A DNA stretch of 64,000 nt from the NCBI RefSeq assembly GCF_025985425.1, contig NZ_CP094972.1:1302001-1366000 (forward strand), in the 5' to 3' direction. Source of the stretch: Entomomonas sp. E2T0 (GTDB lineage: Bacteria; Pseudomonadota; Gammaproteobacteria; Pseudomonadales; Pseudomonadaceae). The translations under genes were made by a program, and so were the position numbers. Below are positions 35,559 to 45,402 of the stretch, one piece after another (within the stretch, counting starts at the first letter, position 1; each line of letters opens with the position of its first letter). Below the pieces are notes generated by a model, which worked only from the letters and a program-made list of their open reading frames with translations, was not told where the DNA came from and searched no databases.

Positions 35559-36372
35559 AATTTATAGTGGGTAATTTAAAGAAAACTTGGGCACAAGTTG
35601 TTGTGTGAGTAGCTGTTTCTTGTAAGGTTTCTTGGCGGCAATGAGCGACAGTATTTAATACTTCAGGTAAAAAAGCAGGCTCATTACGGCGATCTTGTGG
35701 TTTAGTTTTTAATGTCCGTGGTAGTAAATAGGGACCATCTGTTTCAATCATTAAACGACCTGTTGGAATATCTTTAACCAAATGTTGTAAATGTTCACCA
35801 CGACGTTCATCGCAAATCCAACCAGTAATACCAATATGTAAATCCATATCTAGGTATTGATAAAGTGCTTTTTTGTCACCCGTAAAACAATGAATAACCG
35901 CTGCTGGTAACTGATCTCTATATTGCTTGAGTATGGCAGTAAAACGATCATCAGCATCACGTTCATGCATAAAAACAGGTTTACCTAACTCAATAGCTAA
36001 TGTTAATTGCTCTTCAAAAACACGTTCTTGAATAGGGCGAGGGCTAAAATCACGATTAAAATCTAAACCACATTCACCAACTGCTTTCACTGTAGGTTCT
36101 GTTAATAGTTGTTTTAATGTGGTTAGTGTTTCGCTGTGCCAATCTTTTGCATGGTGAGGATGAATACCTGCTGTACTAAATAGTTGTGTGGCGGTTTTAT
36201 CATATTCTTGACAAAGCTGAAGAGCTTGTTCGCTTTCTTGTTCACTTGTGCCTGTAATAACCATTTGTAGCACGTCTGCTTGATAGGCACGCTCTAATAC
36301 TTGGGGGAGATCTTTTTTAAAACTTTTATTGGTTAAATTAATACCAATATCAATCAGATAAGGTTGATTCAT
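35557..36372 (-). CDS. tatD: TatD-family metal-dependent deoxyribonuclease
   Basis: A 271-residue TIM-barrel hydrolase. Motifs include DIGINLTN at the N-terminus, [38 protein letters not shown], and TDGPYLLPR. TatD has 3'-5' exonuclease activity and takes part in DNA repair; despite its name it is not required for Tat transport. The product is slightly longer than E. coli TatD. It starts 3 bp after cmoM on the same strand. Confidence 0.93.
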   Translation of the reverse strand: MNQPYLIDIGINLTNKSFKKDLPQVLERAYQADVLQMVITGTSEQESEQALQLCQEYDKTATQLFSTAGIHPHHAKDWHSETLTTLKQLLTEPTVKAVGECGLDFNRDFSPRPIQERVFEEQLTLAIELGKPVFMHERDADDRFTAILKQYRDQLPAAVIHCFTGDKKALYQYLDMDLHIGITGWICDERRGEHLQHLVKDIPTGRLMIETDGPYLLPRTLKTKPQDRRNEPAFLPEVLNTVAHCRQETLQETATHTTTCAQVFFKLPTIN

Positions 36373-36375
36373 AGT

Positions 36376-37122
36376 TTACTCTTTTATTTGGCATAACCAG
36401 TGTAAATAACATCCTAATCCAGAAAAGATAGGATGATTACGATATTCTAGTTCCATTTCAATAAGGCTTGGTAGATCAGCCATTTTTTTGAACTCTAAAG
36501 GCATATAATCAGAAAACACACGAATACCACTTTTTTTAGCAATTTGCCAATCTATACTCATTGCTTCATTAAGTAATGTTGGATCGATAGGGTGTTGTGG
36601 TGTTAGGCTCTGTTTCTCACCAGCAAAATGTTGTTTTTTAATTTTTCGGAAGTTTCTTTTTAATAAGTTCCGATAAATTAAAGCATCTTTATTATAAAAG
36701 GCTAATGATAACCAACCATTTTTATGGGTTAGTTGCTTTAGGGTATTAAGAATACTTAAGGGATCAGCTAGCCACTCAAGTACAGCGTGACATATTACTA
36801 AGTCAAAAGGTTCTGCAAAGTCTAACTGTTGCCAAGGTTGTTCAATAAATTCTGCAGTTAGTCCAGCCTGTCTAAATTGTTCTTTTGCCCCTTCGAGCAT
36901 TACTGACGAGGGTTCTGTCACAGTCACATGATGTCCTTGTTCAGCTAACCAAAGTGATATATGGCCAAGTCCTGCACCAATATCTAATATTCTAATAGGG
37001 GTATTAGGCAAAATAGAGTGTAAGTCAGCTTGTAGTACAGCTAAGCGTATAGCACCTTTGGTTCCACCATAAATTTTCTTAGCAAAATGGCTAGCTAATT
37101 CATCAAAGTAACGATCAGACAT
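36376..37122 (-). CDS. cmoM: tRNA 5-carboxymethoxyuridine methyltransferase CmoM-like
   Basis: A 248-residue class I SAM methyltransferase. The N-terminus SDRYFDELASHFAKKIYGGTKGAIRLAVL matches the CmoM (SmtA) signature, and the SAM loop is ILDIGAGLGHISLWLAEQG. CmoM methylates cmo5U34 in wobble positions of several tRNAs. The final assignment within methyltransferases rests on the N-terminal block. Divergent from pyrD; both would be driven from the short 37123-37220 gap. Confidence 0.85.
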   Translation of the reverse strand: MSDRYFDELASHFAKKIYGGTKGAIRLAVLQADLHSILPNTPIRILDIGAGLGHISLWLAEQGHHVTVTEPSSVMLEGAKEQFRQAGLTAEFIEQPWQQLDFAEPFDLVICHAVLEWLADPLSILNTLKQLTHKNGWLSLAFYNKDALIYRNLLKRNFRKIKKQHFAGEKQSLTPQHPIDPTLLNEAMSIDWQIAKKSGIRVFSDYMPLEFKKMADLPSLIEMELEYRNHPIFSGLGCYLHWLCQIKE

Positions 37123-37220
37123 ATTTGATTTAATTCAAGTCAATAGATTTTAATGGGGTATTTTAGATGGAACTTGCTATAATAATAAACTATTATTTCT
37201 CCTTATTTCTGCGAGCTATC

Positions 37221-38243
37221 ATGTATAAGTTGATTCGCCCATTTATGTTCTCACTTGATCCAGAAACTGCTCATAATGTAGCTATTCAAGGTTTAAAATT
37301 ACGAGGTAAACTAGGGTGTATTGATAGTGCACCGCATTTACCTGTTAATGTCATGGGGCTTAATTTTACTAATCCTGTGGGTTTAGCGGCAGGGCTTGAT
37401 AAAAATGGTGAGGCAATTGATGGGTTAGCCTCTCAAGGGTTTGGTTTCATTGAGGTAGGGACAGTTACCCCACGACCACAACCAGGTAATCCAAAACCAA
37501 GGATATTTCGTTTAGTAGAAGCAGAAGCAATTATTAATCGTATGGGGTTTAATAATCAGGGCGTTGATCATTTAATAGCTAATGTTAAGGCAAAGAAATA
37601 TAAAGGAATAGTGGGTATTAATATTGGCAAGAACTTTGATACACCTGTTGATGAAGCAGATAAAGACTATCTTATTTGTTTAGAAAAGGTCTATCCTTAT
37701 GCCGATTATATTACCGTTAATTTAAGCTCACCTAATACTCCAGGACTTCGTACTTTACAGTTTGGGGATAGTTTAAAAAGATTATTAGAGCAATTAAAAA
37801 CTCGTCAACAAGCATTACAGCAACAGCATAATCGCTATGTGCCTTTAGCGATAAAAATAGCACCTGATATGACAGAAGAAGAAACGGTGTTGGTAGCAAA
37901 CTCTTTAGTAGAAGCAGGGATGGATGCTGTTATTGCTACTAATACAACTATTGCTCGAGAGGCAGTAAAACATCTGCCATATGGTAATGAAGCAGGTGGG
38001 CTTTCAGGTGCCCCTTTATTAGAAGCAAGTACCAAAACAGTGAAGTTGCTATCGGAGGCTTTACAAGGAAAACTCCCTATTATTGCAGCAGGTGGTATTA
38101 CCACAGGTGCTCATGCTGTACAGAAGTTGCAAGCAGGTGCTAGCCTTGTACAGGTTTATACAGGTTTTATTTATCGTGGTAATGAGTTGATATATGAGTC
38201 AGTGAATGCCATTAAAGGGGCTGGGATTCTAACTAAAGGCTAA
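37221..38243 (+). CDS. pyrD: Dihydroorotate dehydrogenase (quinone), class 2
   Basis: PyrD oxidises dihydroorotate to orotate in pyrimidine synthesis, passing electrons to ubiquinone at the inner membrane. The 340-residue protein has the class 2 N-terminal helix ([18 protein letters not shown]), [14 protein letters not shown], the catalytic Ser region [13 protein letters not shown], and [15 protein letters not shown]. The ATG at 37221 matches the family start; an 18-codon upstream extension is unlikely. It stands alone. Confidence 0.96.
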   Translation: MYKLIRPFMFSLDPETAHNVAIQGLKLRGKLGCIDSAPHLPVNVMGLNFTNPVGLAAGLDKNGEAIDGLASQGFGFIEVGTVTPRPQPGNPKPRIFRLVEAEAIINRMGFNNQGVDHLIANVKAKKYKGIVGINIGKNFDTPVDEADKDYLICLEKVYPYADYITVNLSSPNTPGLRTLQFGDSLKRLLEQLKTRQQALQQQHNRYVPLAIKIAPDMTEEETVLVANSLVEAGMDAVIATNTTIAREAVKHLPYGNEAGGLSGAPLLEASTKTVKLLSEALQGKLPIIAAGGITTGAHAVQKLQAGASLVQVYTGFIYRGNELIYESVNAIKGAGILTKG

Positions 38244-38430
38244 TGTTTATAAGTTGCAGGCATTGTTAGGCAGGCATATGCTTAAAATAGGAATGAGAAC
38301 GATTAATATCCTGATACAAGTCTATTGATGAAAATAACAAAATTTTCACTTCTTTTTTATCTAACTAATGTATCTTAATACAATATAAGGTTTTATATTG
38401 AAGATTGTGAATAAATCGATGGGAGTGTTT

Positions 38431-38826
38431 ATGATGAAAAAAGCATTAGTAATAGCAACAGCATTATTAACGTTAGGCAGTACAGTAGCATTAGCAGAGC
38501 AAGGTGGGTTTACTGGACCATCTGGCGCTAGTCAGAAAGGTGGTTATACAGGGCCTAAAGCTACAGGTTCAGTGAAAACCGTTGCACAAGTTAAAGAAAT
38601 GCGTGATGACACTAAAGTGACTTTACAAGGTAATATTGTTAAACATCTTGGCAAAGAAAAGTATACCTTTAAAGATAAAACAGGTGAAATTACTATTGAG
38701 ATCGATGATGATGATTGGAGAGGTGTAACAGTTGGTCCAAATGATCTTGTTGAAATTTATGGTGAAGTAGATAAAGATTGGAATTCTGTTGAGATAGACG
38801 TAGATACTATTCGTAAAGTTAAATAG
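38431..38826 (+). CDS. Periplasmic OB-fold protein, YgiW/BOF family
   Basis: A signal peptide (MMKKALVIATALLTLGSTVALA) precedes a small domain of about 110 residues. The mature start QGGFTGPSG...GGYTGP is the NirD/YgiW hallmark, followed by VKEMRDDTKVTLQGNIVKHLGKEKYTFKDKTGEITIEIDDDDW of the bacterial OB fold. YgiW-type proteins are linked to stress tolerance. GGAG lies 5 bases before this ATG and 8 before the next Met codon, so either could be used. A terminator follows. Confidence 0.88.
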   Translation: MMKKALVIATALLTLGSTVALAEQGGFTGPSGASQKGGYTGPKATGSVKTVAQVKEMRDDTKVTLQGNIVKHLGKEKYTFKDKTGEITIEIDDDDWRGVTVGPNDLVEIYGEVDKDWNSVEIDVDTIRKVK

Positions 38827-38846
38827 TATTAATAGTGTTTAGAAAG

Positions 38847-38883
38847 TAGGGTAACTAACTAAAATTAGTTGCCCTATTTTTTT
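38847..38883 (+). terminator. Rho-independent terminator of the YgiW-type gene
   Basis: A 12-bp stem TAGGGTAACTAA/TTAGTTGCCCTA with one G-U pair, a 6-base loop and seven Ts. Confidence 0.88.
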
Positions 38884-38889
38884 GCTAAT

Positions 38890-38927
38890 AAAAAAGGTAG
38901 GTTAATGATAAACATTAAACCTACCTA
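38890..38927 (-). terminator. Rho-independent terminator after etfA
   Basis: Minus strand: AGGTAGGTTTAATG pairs with CATTAACCTACCT (one bulged base), followed by six Ts. It would end the iclR-acd-etfB-etfA transcript. Confidence 0.8.
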
Positions 38928-38988
38928 ACAATTATCAATAACAGAGTGATTGTATTGATATGTTGAAACTATAAGTAGAGTTAGCTAC

Positions 38989-39918
38989 TTATAGTGCATT
39001 AGTTAACTCAGGCACTAACTCAAATAAGTCACCCACTAAACCATAATCCGCTACTTGGAAGATAGGGGCTTCTTCGTCTTTGTTGATCGCTACAATAACT
39101 TTGGAGTCTTTCATGCCCGCTAGATGTTGGATAGCGCCTGAAATACCTACCGCTATGTAGAGTTCTGGAGCTACGATTTTACCTGTCTGGCCTACTTGGA
39201 GGTCGTTAGGTACATAGCCAGCATCTACCGCTGCTCGTGATGCACCTACCGCTGCGCCTAGTTTGTCTGCTAGGGCGTAAAGTAGTTGGAAGTTGTCGCC
39301 ATTTTGTAGGCCACGACCACCTGATACAATTACTTTGGCTGCGGTTAGTTCTGGACGGTCTGATTTGGCTAGTTCTTCGTTGATAAAGCTGGATACGCCT
39401 GCGTCGGTTGCTTCGCTAATCGCTTCAATGGTCGCATTACCACCTTCAGCCGCTACTGCATCAAAACCTGTGGTACGCACAGTGATGACTTTGATGTTGG
39501 CGCTTGTTTGTACGGTGGCAATAGCATTGCCTGCGTAGATGGGGCGTTTGAAGGTGTCTGGGCTTTGTACGGCGATGATTTCTGAGATTTGGTCTACATC
39601 GAGTAGGGCTGCTACGCGTGGTAGGTAGTTTTTACCATCGGTTGTGGCTGGCGCTAGGATGTGGCTGTAGTTGTTGGCTAGGCCTAGAATAAGTTTGGCT
39701 ACGTTTTCAGGTAGCATGTGGGCATAGGCTGCATTGTCTGCTAGTAAGACTTTGCTTATGCCTGGTACTTTTGCCGCCGCGTCAGCTACTGTTTGGGCAT
39801 GTTGGCCTGCGACGAGGATGTGGATGTCTCCACCAATTGCTTGGGCTGCCGCTACGGTGTTGAGGGTGGCGGTATTTAATGTTGTGTTGTTGTGTTCTGC
39901 TATAACAAGGATTGTCAT
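38989..39918 (-). CDS. etfA: Electron transfer flavoprotein alpha subunit
   Basis: EtfA binds the FAD that carries electrons from acyl-CoA dehydrogenases to ETF-ubiquinone oxidoreductase. The 309-residue protein has the C-terminal FAD domain: [52 protein letters not shown] and [11 protein letters not shown]. It overlaps etfB by 1 base (TAATG). The codon use is unlike the neighbours: C-ending codons dominate (for example AACAACTACAGCCACATCC), where most of the window prefers T or A endings. Confidence 0.96.
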   Translation of the reverse strand: MTILVIAEHNNTTLNTATLNTVAAAQAIGGDIHILVAGQHAQTVADAAAKVPGISKVLLADNAAYAHMLPENVAKLILGLANNYSHILAPATTDGKNYLPRVAALLDVDQISEIIAVQSPDTFKRPIYAGNAIATVQTSANIKVITVRTTGFDAVAAEGGNATIEAISEATDAGVSSFINEELAKSDRPELTAAKVIVSGGRGLQNGDNFQLLYALADKLGAAVGASRAAVDAGYVPNDLQVGQTGKIVAPELYIAVGISGAIQHLAGMKDSKVIVAINKDEEAPIFQVADYGLVGDLFELVPELTNAL

Positions 39919-40667
39919 TAGATCACCTTCGCTTCGTTCTTTAGTTTGTCTACGAGTTCTGCTACTGAACTTACTTTGATACCTGCTTTACGGGCAGCAG
40001 GGGCTTCTACTTTTAGGGTGGTTACGGTGTTGTTGACGGTAATGCCTAGGTCAGCAGGGTTGGTAGTTTCTAATGGCTTTTTCTTGGCTTTCATGATGTT
40101 AGGGAGTGAAGCATAGCGTGGTTCGTTAAGACGTAGGTCGGTTGTTACTACGGCTGGTAGGGTTAGTGCTACGGTTTGTAGTCCACCATCAATTTCGCGA
40201 GTAAGGTTGATTTTGTCGCCCGCTACTTCTAGTTTGGAGGCAAAGGTACCTTGTGAGTAATTACCTAGGGCGGCTAACATTTGGCCTGTTTGGTTGTTGT
40301 CGGTATCGATGGCTTGTTTACCTAGGATAATGAGTTGTGGTTGTTCTTTGTCGACTACTGCTTTTAGTACTTTGGCTACGTTGAGGGAGCTTAGGTTGTC
40401 TTCGGCTTCTACGAGGATAGCGCGATCAACGCCTAATGCTAAGGCGGTACGAAGTTGTTCTTGTGCCGCTACTGGGCCTACTGATACGGCAACTACTTCG
40501 GTGGCTATGCCTTTTTCTTTTAAGCGAATTGCTTCTTCTACCGCAATTTCGCAAAAGGGGTTCATTGACATTTTGACATTAGCTAGGTCAACTCCCGTAT
40601 TGTCTGCTTTAACACGGACTTTTACGTTGTAGTCAACCACTCGTTTAACTGCTACAAGAACCTTCAT
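39918..40667 (-). CDS. etfB: Electron transfer flavoprotein beta subunit
   Basis: The partner of EtfA, binding AMP structurally. The 249-residue length is normal. Signatures are [55 protein letters not shown] and [18 protein letters not shown]. It shares the C-rich codon style of etfA. It lies 61 bp after the acyl-CoA dehydrogenase on the same strand, so electron donor and acceptor are probably co-expressed. Confidence 0.96.
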   Translation of the reverse strand: MKVLVAVKRVVDYNVKVRVKADNTGVDLANVKMSMNPFCEIAVEEAIRLKEKGIATEVVAVSVGPVAAQEQLRTALALGVDRAILVEAEDNLSSLNVAKVLKAVVDKEQPQLIILGKQAIDTDNNQTGQMLAALGNYSQGTFASKLEVAGDKINLTREIDGGLQTVALTLPAVVTTDLRLNEPRYASLPNIMKAKKKPLETTNPADLGITVNNTVTTLKVEAPAARKAGIKVSSVAELVDKLKNEAKVI

Positions 40668-40728
40668 GGGTGTCCTCTTTCTCTTCTTCTGTGGGTGAAA
40701 ATATTAAAAACAAGGTTTGGTATATCTT

Positions 40729-41892
40729 TTAAAAACCTTCGTTTTCTGCTTCTTTTACCATATTTCTGGCAATAACAATTTGTTGAATCTGGGTCGTTCC
40801 TTCGTAAATGCGAAATAACCGCACGTCACGATAAAAACGTTCAATACCATAATCTTTAATGTAACCAGCACCACCAAAAATTTGTACTGCGCGATCTGCT
40901 ACTTTGCCACAGACTTCTGAGGCAAACATTTTGGCACAAGAGGCTTCAGTAATTACATTTTTACCTTCATCTTTTTTGCGTGCAGCATCTATTACCATAC
41001 ATTTAGCGGCATAAGCTTCTGCTTTACTTTCGGCAAGTAGTGTTTGAATCATTTGAAAGTCAGCAATACGTCTACCAAATTGTTTTCTTTCCATTGCGTA
41101 GCGTAATGCTTCTTTAAGAATTCTTTCAGTTACACCAACACAAGTAGCGGCAATATGTAAGCGACCTTTATCTAATACTTTCATCGCTGTTTTAAAGCCA
41201 ATACCTTCTACACCACCAATAAGCTGTGAGGCGGGTACACGGCAATTTTCAAAGATAACATCTGCAGTATGAGCTCCTTGTTGGCCCATTTTTTTATCAG
41301 GTTTGCCAATAGTGAGTCCTGGCGTACCTCTTTCTACAATAAAAGCTGAAATGCCACCAGCTCCTTTGATTTCAGAGTTGGTACGAGCCATTACTGTATA
41401 GATGCCAGCATGAGGCGCATTGGTAATAAAGCGTTTAGTACCATTAAGAATATAATAATCGCCATCTTTAATAGCGGTAGTCTTTAATGAAGCAGCGTCT
41501 GAACCTGAGTCAGGTTCAGTAAGACAGAACGAGCCAATAATTTCACCTGATGCTAATTTTGGTAAATATTTTTCTTTTTGTTCTTCTGTACCATCAATTA
41601 AGATACCTTGTGCACCAATGCCATTATTGGTTCCTACTAATGAGCGGAATGCAGGAGAAGTGTGCCCTAAAGCAAAGGCTATTTGCACTTCTTCTTCCAT
41701 AGTTACACCAAAGCCACCATATTGTTCGGGTAGAGCAAAGCCAAATAGCCCTAGCTCACGCATTTTTTGGATGACTGTTTCGGGGATTTCATCATTATCT
41801 GCTACTTCTTCTTCAATAGGCTGTAGCTCATTTTTAACAAAATTATTAATAGAGTCTAACAGGATATTGAGGGTTTCTTGATCTCTAATCAT
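40729..41892 (-). CDS. Acyl-CoA dehydrogenase
   Basis: A 387-residue flavoprotein that forms the 2,3-double bond of an acyl-CoA. Signatures include FCLTEPDSGSDAASLKTTA, FITNAPHAG, the QFGRRIADFQMIQ helix, QIFGGAGYIKDYGIERFYRDVRLFRIYEGTTQIQQ with the catalytic Glu in YEGT. The substrate is not readable from sequence. Neighbours make adipyl-CoA or a similar short dicarboxylyl- or branched-CoA plausible. It follows iclR and precedes etfB-etfA, its likely electron acceptor. Confidence 0.93.
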   Translation of the reverse strand: MIRDQETLNILLDSINNFVKNELQPIEEEVADNDEIPETVIQKMRELGLFGFALPEQYGGFGVTMEEEVQIAFALGHTSPAFRSLVGTNNGIGAQGILIDGTEEQKEKYLPKLASGEIIGSFCLTEPDSGSDAASLKTTAIKDGDYYILNGTKRFITNAPHAGIYTVMARTNSEIKGAGGISAFIVERGTPGLTIGKPDKKMGQQGAHTADVIFENCRVPASQLIGGVEGIGFKTAMKVLDKGRLHIAATCVGVTERILKEALRYAMERKQFGRRIADFQMIQTLLAESKAEAYAAKCMVIDAARKKDEGKNVITEASCAKMFASEVCGKVADRAVQIFGGAGYIKDYGIERFYRDVRLFRIYEGTTQIQQIVIARNMVKEAENEGF

Positions 41893-41919
41893 TATTTTCT
41901 CCTAATACTTGGTTTGTTA

Positions 41920-42771
41920 TTATTGTATGGTGCCTTGTATATTACTAACCATATTGATTAAACGTGGTCCGATATCCGTTTCTATCTTTTCTTTAGGTAA
42001 ATGAAAACTTGGGCCGCCGCAATTAAATACAATGAGTTCATTATTATCAATCATTGGCACAGCTACTGAGTTAACTTCACGATGCCAATCACCTAATGAA
42101 AGACAATAGCCATGATCCTTATATTCTTTAAAAGCTTGGTCTAATCCTTTTTGGATAGCAGGCCATTCTTCTTTATTGCGTGTTCGTAGATGATTTAGGA
42201 TAAAATCTCGCTCGCTTTCAGGCATTGCTGCTAAACAAGCACGACCTACAGAACTGGCATGGATAGGTAAATAGCTACCAACTTGACGGCGCATGGTCAA
42301 ATTAGCTTCACCATGTACCACATCTAAGTAAACCATTTGTAGTCTGTCTCTTGCTGCCATAGCAACAGCTGCCTTAGCATATTTAGCCATATCTTCCATT
42401 AAGGGTCTGGCGACACTTTTAATAGATAGGTTATTGAGTAATCTATAACCAAAGGCTAATACACCTACATCGAGTTGATATTTACTAGTATTTGGTAATT
42501 TTTTAAGATAGCCTAAACGGGTTAAGGTATGAGTTAAGCGTGAAACAGTTGGTTTTGGTAGCCCCGTTTTATGGGCGAGTTCTTGATTGCCTAAAGCAGT
42601 TTCTTTAGGACCAAAACACCTTAATAGCTCAAGTCCTCTAGCTAGTGCAGTAACAAACTGACGATCTTTAATTTCTTCATCAGCATTATTCATTGGATCT
42701 AGTAAACGGTGGTTGTTACTATCTAACTGCATTGGCTTGTTACTCCCGTTTTTGTTTTTATAGTCTTGCAT
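41920..42771 (-). CDS. IclR-family transcriptional regulator
   Basis: A 283-residue regulator. After a variable N-terminal tail of about 35 residues, a winged helix-turn-helix is clear (ALGNQELAHKTGLPKPTVSRLTHTLTRLGYL), then the effector-binding domain with HASSVGRACLAAMPE and the C-terminal NSVAVPMI. IclR proteins such as PcaR, PobR and PcaU govern aromatic and acid catabolism. It sits between the two divergent catabolic blocks. A 21-bp palindrome with TTCG at its core lies 42 bp upstream of its own start, implying autoregulation. Confidence 0.93.
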   Translation of the reverse strand: MQDYKNKNGSNKPMQLDSNNHRLLDPMNNADEEIKDRQFVTALARGLELLRCFGPKETALGNQELAHKTGLPKPTVSRLTHTLTRLGYLKKLPNTSKYQLDVGVLAFGYRLLNNLSIKSVARPLMEDMAKYAKAAVAMAARDRLQMVYLDVVHGEANLTMRRQVGSYLPIHASSVGRACLAAMPESERDFILNHLRTRNKEEWPAIQKGLDQAFKEYKDHGYCLSLGDWHREVNSVAVPMIDNNELIVFNCGGPSFHLPKEKIETDIGPRLINMVSNIQGTIQ

Positions 42772-42812
42772 GATAAACTGACTCTTTAATAAAAATCAAT
42801 AGAAACAAAACT

Positions 42813-42833
42813 ATATTTCGTATTGTGAAATAT
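42813..42833. promoter_or_regulatory. IclR-type operator candidate 1
   Basis: A 21-bp palindrome with perfect 7-bp arms ATATTTC and GAAATAT around GTATTGT. The core TTCGTATTGTGAA looks like the TTCG..(C/T)GAA operators of IclR regulators. It lies just upstream of iclR. Confidence 0.55.
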
Positions 42834-42911
42834 TTTGATATGTATAAGTCTTATAAAAATCCTATATTCTCTTATTATTCAATATCATATAAATAAAGTA
42901 CAGTAATTTCA

Positions 42912-42940
42912 TTTACTCATTAGTTTTCCTGAGATAGAAT
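42912..42940 (+). promoter_or_regulatory. Candidate promoter of the plus-strand catabolic block
   Basis: TTTACT and TAGAAT with a 17-base spacer; a start near 42947 would place operator candidate 2 just downstream of +1, a repressing position. Confidence 0.45.
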
Positions 42941-42958
42941 AAAATTGAAAACAAAATC

Positions 42959-42977
42959 ATATTTCGCATAACAAAAT
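42959..42977. promoter_or_regulatory. IclR-type operator candidate 2
   Basis: ATATTTCGCATAACAAAAT repeats the left half of candidate 1 (ATATTTCG, then C/T-AT) but its right arm is poorly conserved. It is 26 bp before the hydratase start codon. Confidence 0.45.
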
Positions 42978-43002
42978 AAATAAATTGAGTGGAGTTGTAA
43001 AT

Positions 43003-43788
43003 ATGGAAGCAGTGTCAGAACCGCTAGTATTAGTTGAATATCCTGCTGAACAAGTTGCTCTTGTTCGCCTGAACCGTCCACAAGCTAAAAATGCACTTAG
43101 TAATGATGTGAGAAAGCAATTAGCTGATGTTTTCCTTGATCTTAGCAACAATGCTGAAGTTAGAGCTATTGTTTTAACTGGTGGGGAAGAAGTATTTGCT
43201 GCTGGTGCAGATATTAAAGATATGACTACTGCTACGACAATTGCTATGTATAGTCGTCATACAGAATATTATTGGCAAGCTATTGCTAACTGTCCAAAAC
43301 CTGTTATTGCAGCTGTAAATGGCTATGCATTGGGTGGTGGCTGTGAATTAGCTATGCATGCTGACATTATTATTGCAGGCGAATCTGCACGTTTTGGTCA
43401 GCCTGAAGTTAAAGTAGGTGTTATGCCAGGTGCTGGTGGTACTCAACGATTAATTCGTGCCATTGGTAAGTTCCAAGCAATGCGTATGATTCTCACTGGC
43501 TGTATGGTTAAAGCTCCTGAAGCGTTAAGTATGGGTTTAGTTAGTGAGATGGTAAGCAATGACCAAACTATCCCACGTGCGATTGAAATGGCGAAAGAAA
43601 TTGCCAAAATGCCACCAATCGCTATTGCCCAAATTAAAGAAGTTGTTTTAGCAGGAATGGATTTACCTTTAGATGCAGCGCTTATGTTAGAACGTAAAGC
43701 ATTCCAGATTCTTTTTAACTCTCAAGATCAAAAAGAAGGTGCTAATGCATTTGTTGAAAAACGTGCACCAAACTACAAAGGAGAATAA
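43003..43788 (+). CDS. Enoyl-CoA hydratase/isomerase family protein (PaaF-like)
   Basis: A 261-residue crotonase. Key motifs are LNRPQAKNALSNDVRKQL, the first oxyanion-hole segment AAGADIKDM, and ALGGGCELAMHADIIIAGESARFGQPEVKVGVMPGAGGTQRL with the catalytic Glu residues. It hydrates a 2-enoyl-CoA to a 3-hydroxyacyl-CoA. GGAG lies 8 bases before the ATG at 43003; an upstream TTG is not needed. First gene of a seven-gene plus-strand block; the dehydrogenase follows 3 bp later. Confidence 0.93.
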   Translation: MEAVSEPLVLVEYPAEQVALVRLNRPQAKNALSNDVRKQLADVFLDLSNNAEVRAIVLTGGEEVFAAGADIKDMTTATTIAMYSRHTEYYWQAIANCPKPVIAAVNGYALGGGCELAMHADIIIAGESARFGQPEVKVGVMPGAGGTQRLIRAIGKFQAMRMILTGCMVKAPEALSMGLVSEMVSNDQTIPRAIEMAKEIAKMPPIAIAQIKEVVLAGMDLPLDAALMLERKAFQILFNSQDQKEGANAFVEKRAPNYKGE

Positions 43789-43791
43789 ATA

Positions 43792-45327
43792 GTGGCTATT
43801 CAAACTATAACAAAAATGGGTATTATCGGCACAGGTGTTATGGGAGCTGGTATCGCTCAAATTGCTGCCCAAGCAGATATTGAAGTTCTTTTATTTGATG
43901 CGCGTGAAGGTGCTGCTCAAACAGCTAAAGAAGGTTTGATTAAGACTCTTAATAAGCTTGTTGAAAAAGGAAAAATTACAGAAGTAGCTGCACAACAAAC
44001 TATTGATTGTTTAATTGTAATTAACAAAGTTGAAGAGCTTGCACCTTGTGATTTAGTCGTTGAAGCTATTGTTGAAAATTTAGATGTTAAACGCAACCTA
44101 TTACAACAATTAGAAGGTATTGTGCGTCCAGAGGCGATTATTGCAAGTAATACTTCTTCGCTTTCAGTGAGTGCTATTGCTGCTGGTTTGAAAAATCCTG
44201 AGCGTGTAGCTGGTTTCCATTTCTTTAATCCTGTGCCATTAATGAAAGTGGTGGAAGTTATTCCTGGTATCAAAACAGATTTAACTGTTTGTGACACATT
44301 ACAAGATCTTGCAGTAAAAATGGGCCATACAGGTGTTCGTGCTAAGGATACTCCAGGATTTATCGTTAACCATGCAGGTCGTGCTTATGGTACAGAGGCA
44401 TTAAAAATCTTAGGTGAAGGTGTTGCCACCATTGGTGATATCGATCGTGTATTACGTGAAGGTGCAGGTTTCCGTATGGGACCTTTTGAGTTATTAGATT
44501 TAACCGCACTTGATGTATCACATCCTGCCATGGAGTCTATCTATAACCAATTCTACCAAGAACCACGTTATCGCCCACATCCATTAACTCGTCAAATGTT
44601 AGTGGCTGGTTTATTAGGTCGTAAAGTGGGAGAAGGTTTTTATCGTTATGAAAAAGGTGCTATGGTAAATCCAGCACAACCACAACCTGTACCATCAGTA
44701 CAAACTATTCCAGCTGTTTGGCTAGGTGCAGAAAATGACGAAGACCGTGCTCAGTTAACTGGCTTAATTAATAAATTAGGCGGTACAGTAGAAAATGGAG
44801 CGCAACCTTCTGCTAATGCAATTTGTTTATTAGCACCATGGGGTGACGATGCAACTACAGCCTCATTGCGTTATAACGTAGATCCAGAGCGTACGGTATG
44901 TATTGATTTACTGTGTAATGTTGATAAACATCGTACTTTAATGGTAACACCTGTTACTAAGAGTGAAGTGCGTGATGCAGCGCATGCTTTATTTGCTAAA
45001 GATGAAGTGAGTGTAACAGTGATTCATGATAGCAACGGTTTTATCGTACAACGTATTTTAGCAGGTATTGTTAACTTAGCCTGTGATATTGCACAACAAC
45101 AAATTGCTAGTGTGAAAGATATTGATTTAGCTGTGCGTTTAGGTCTTGGTTATCCAAACGGACCTTTAGCATGGGGTGATATTTTAGGTGCTAAGCGTGT
45201 ACTTACTATTTTAGAGCGAATTAATGCTGCAACAGGTGATCCTCGTTATCGCCCAAGCCCTTGGCTACGTCGCAGAGCACTATTAGGCATTGCCGTTTGC
45301 CATGAAGAAACACCAATAAACCATTAA
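43792..45327 (+). CDS. 3-hydroxyacyl-CoA dehydrogenase, long PaaH type
   Basis: A 511-residue NAD-dependent enzyme with N-terminal Rossmann loop GIIGTGVMGAGIAQI, the catalytic region SNTSSLSVSAIA and GFHFFNPVPLMKVVEVI, and duplicated C-terminal domains. The length of about 500 and the tail (DPRYRPSPWLRRRA) match PaaH/PaaC, which oxidises 3-hydroxyadipyl-CoA to 3-oxoadipyl-CoA. The start is GTG with AAGGAG 8 bases upstream. Tightly linked to the hydratase. Confidence 0.92.
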   Translation: MAIQTITKMGIIGTGVMGAGIAQIAAQADIEVLLFDAREGAAQTAKEGLIKTLNKLVEKGKITEVAAQQTIDCLIVINKVEELAPCDLVVEAIVENLDVKRNLLQQLEGIVRPEAIIASNTSSLSVSAIAAGLKNPERVAGFHFFNPVPLMKVVEVIPGIKTDLTVCDTLQDLAVKMGHTGVRAKDTPGFIVNHAGRAYGTEALKILGEGVATIGDIDRVLREGAGFRMGPFELLDLTALDVSHPAMESIYNQFYQEPRYRPHPLTRQMLVAGLLGRKVGEGFYRYEKGAMVNPAQPQPVPSVQTIPAVWLGAENDEDRAQLTGLINKLGGTVENGAQPSANAICLLAPWGDDATTASLRYNVDPERTVCIDLLCNVDKHRTLMVTPVTKSEVRDAAHALFAKDEVSVTVIHDSNGFIVQRILAGIVNLACDIAQQQIASVKDIDLAVRLGLGYPNGPLAWGDILGAKRVLTILERINAATGDPRYRPSPWLRRRALLGIAVCHEETPINH

Positions 45328-45343
45328 TACAATAAATAATAGT

Positions 45344-45369
45344 GAGTGGGTAATATTTTTTACTCACTC
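45344..45369. repeat. Intercistronic hairpin between dehydrogenase and thiolase
   Basis: 10-bp stem GAGTGGGTAA/TTACTCACTC (one G-U) with a T-rich loop and no T-tail. It could stabilise or tune the upstream message; full termination seems unlikely. Confidence 0.4.
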
Positions 45370-45402
45370 CATCATTACAAATAAAAAATTAGGAGAAGAA
45401 TA

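Noticed and set aside
45344-45369. Terminator between the dehydrogenase and thiolase genes
   Set aside because: The hairpin lacks a U-tract and the downstream genes have no clear promoter, so I list it only as a hairpin.
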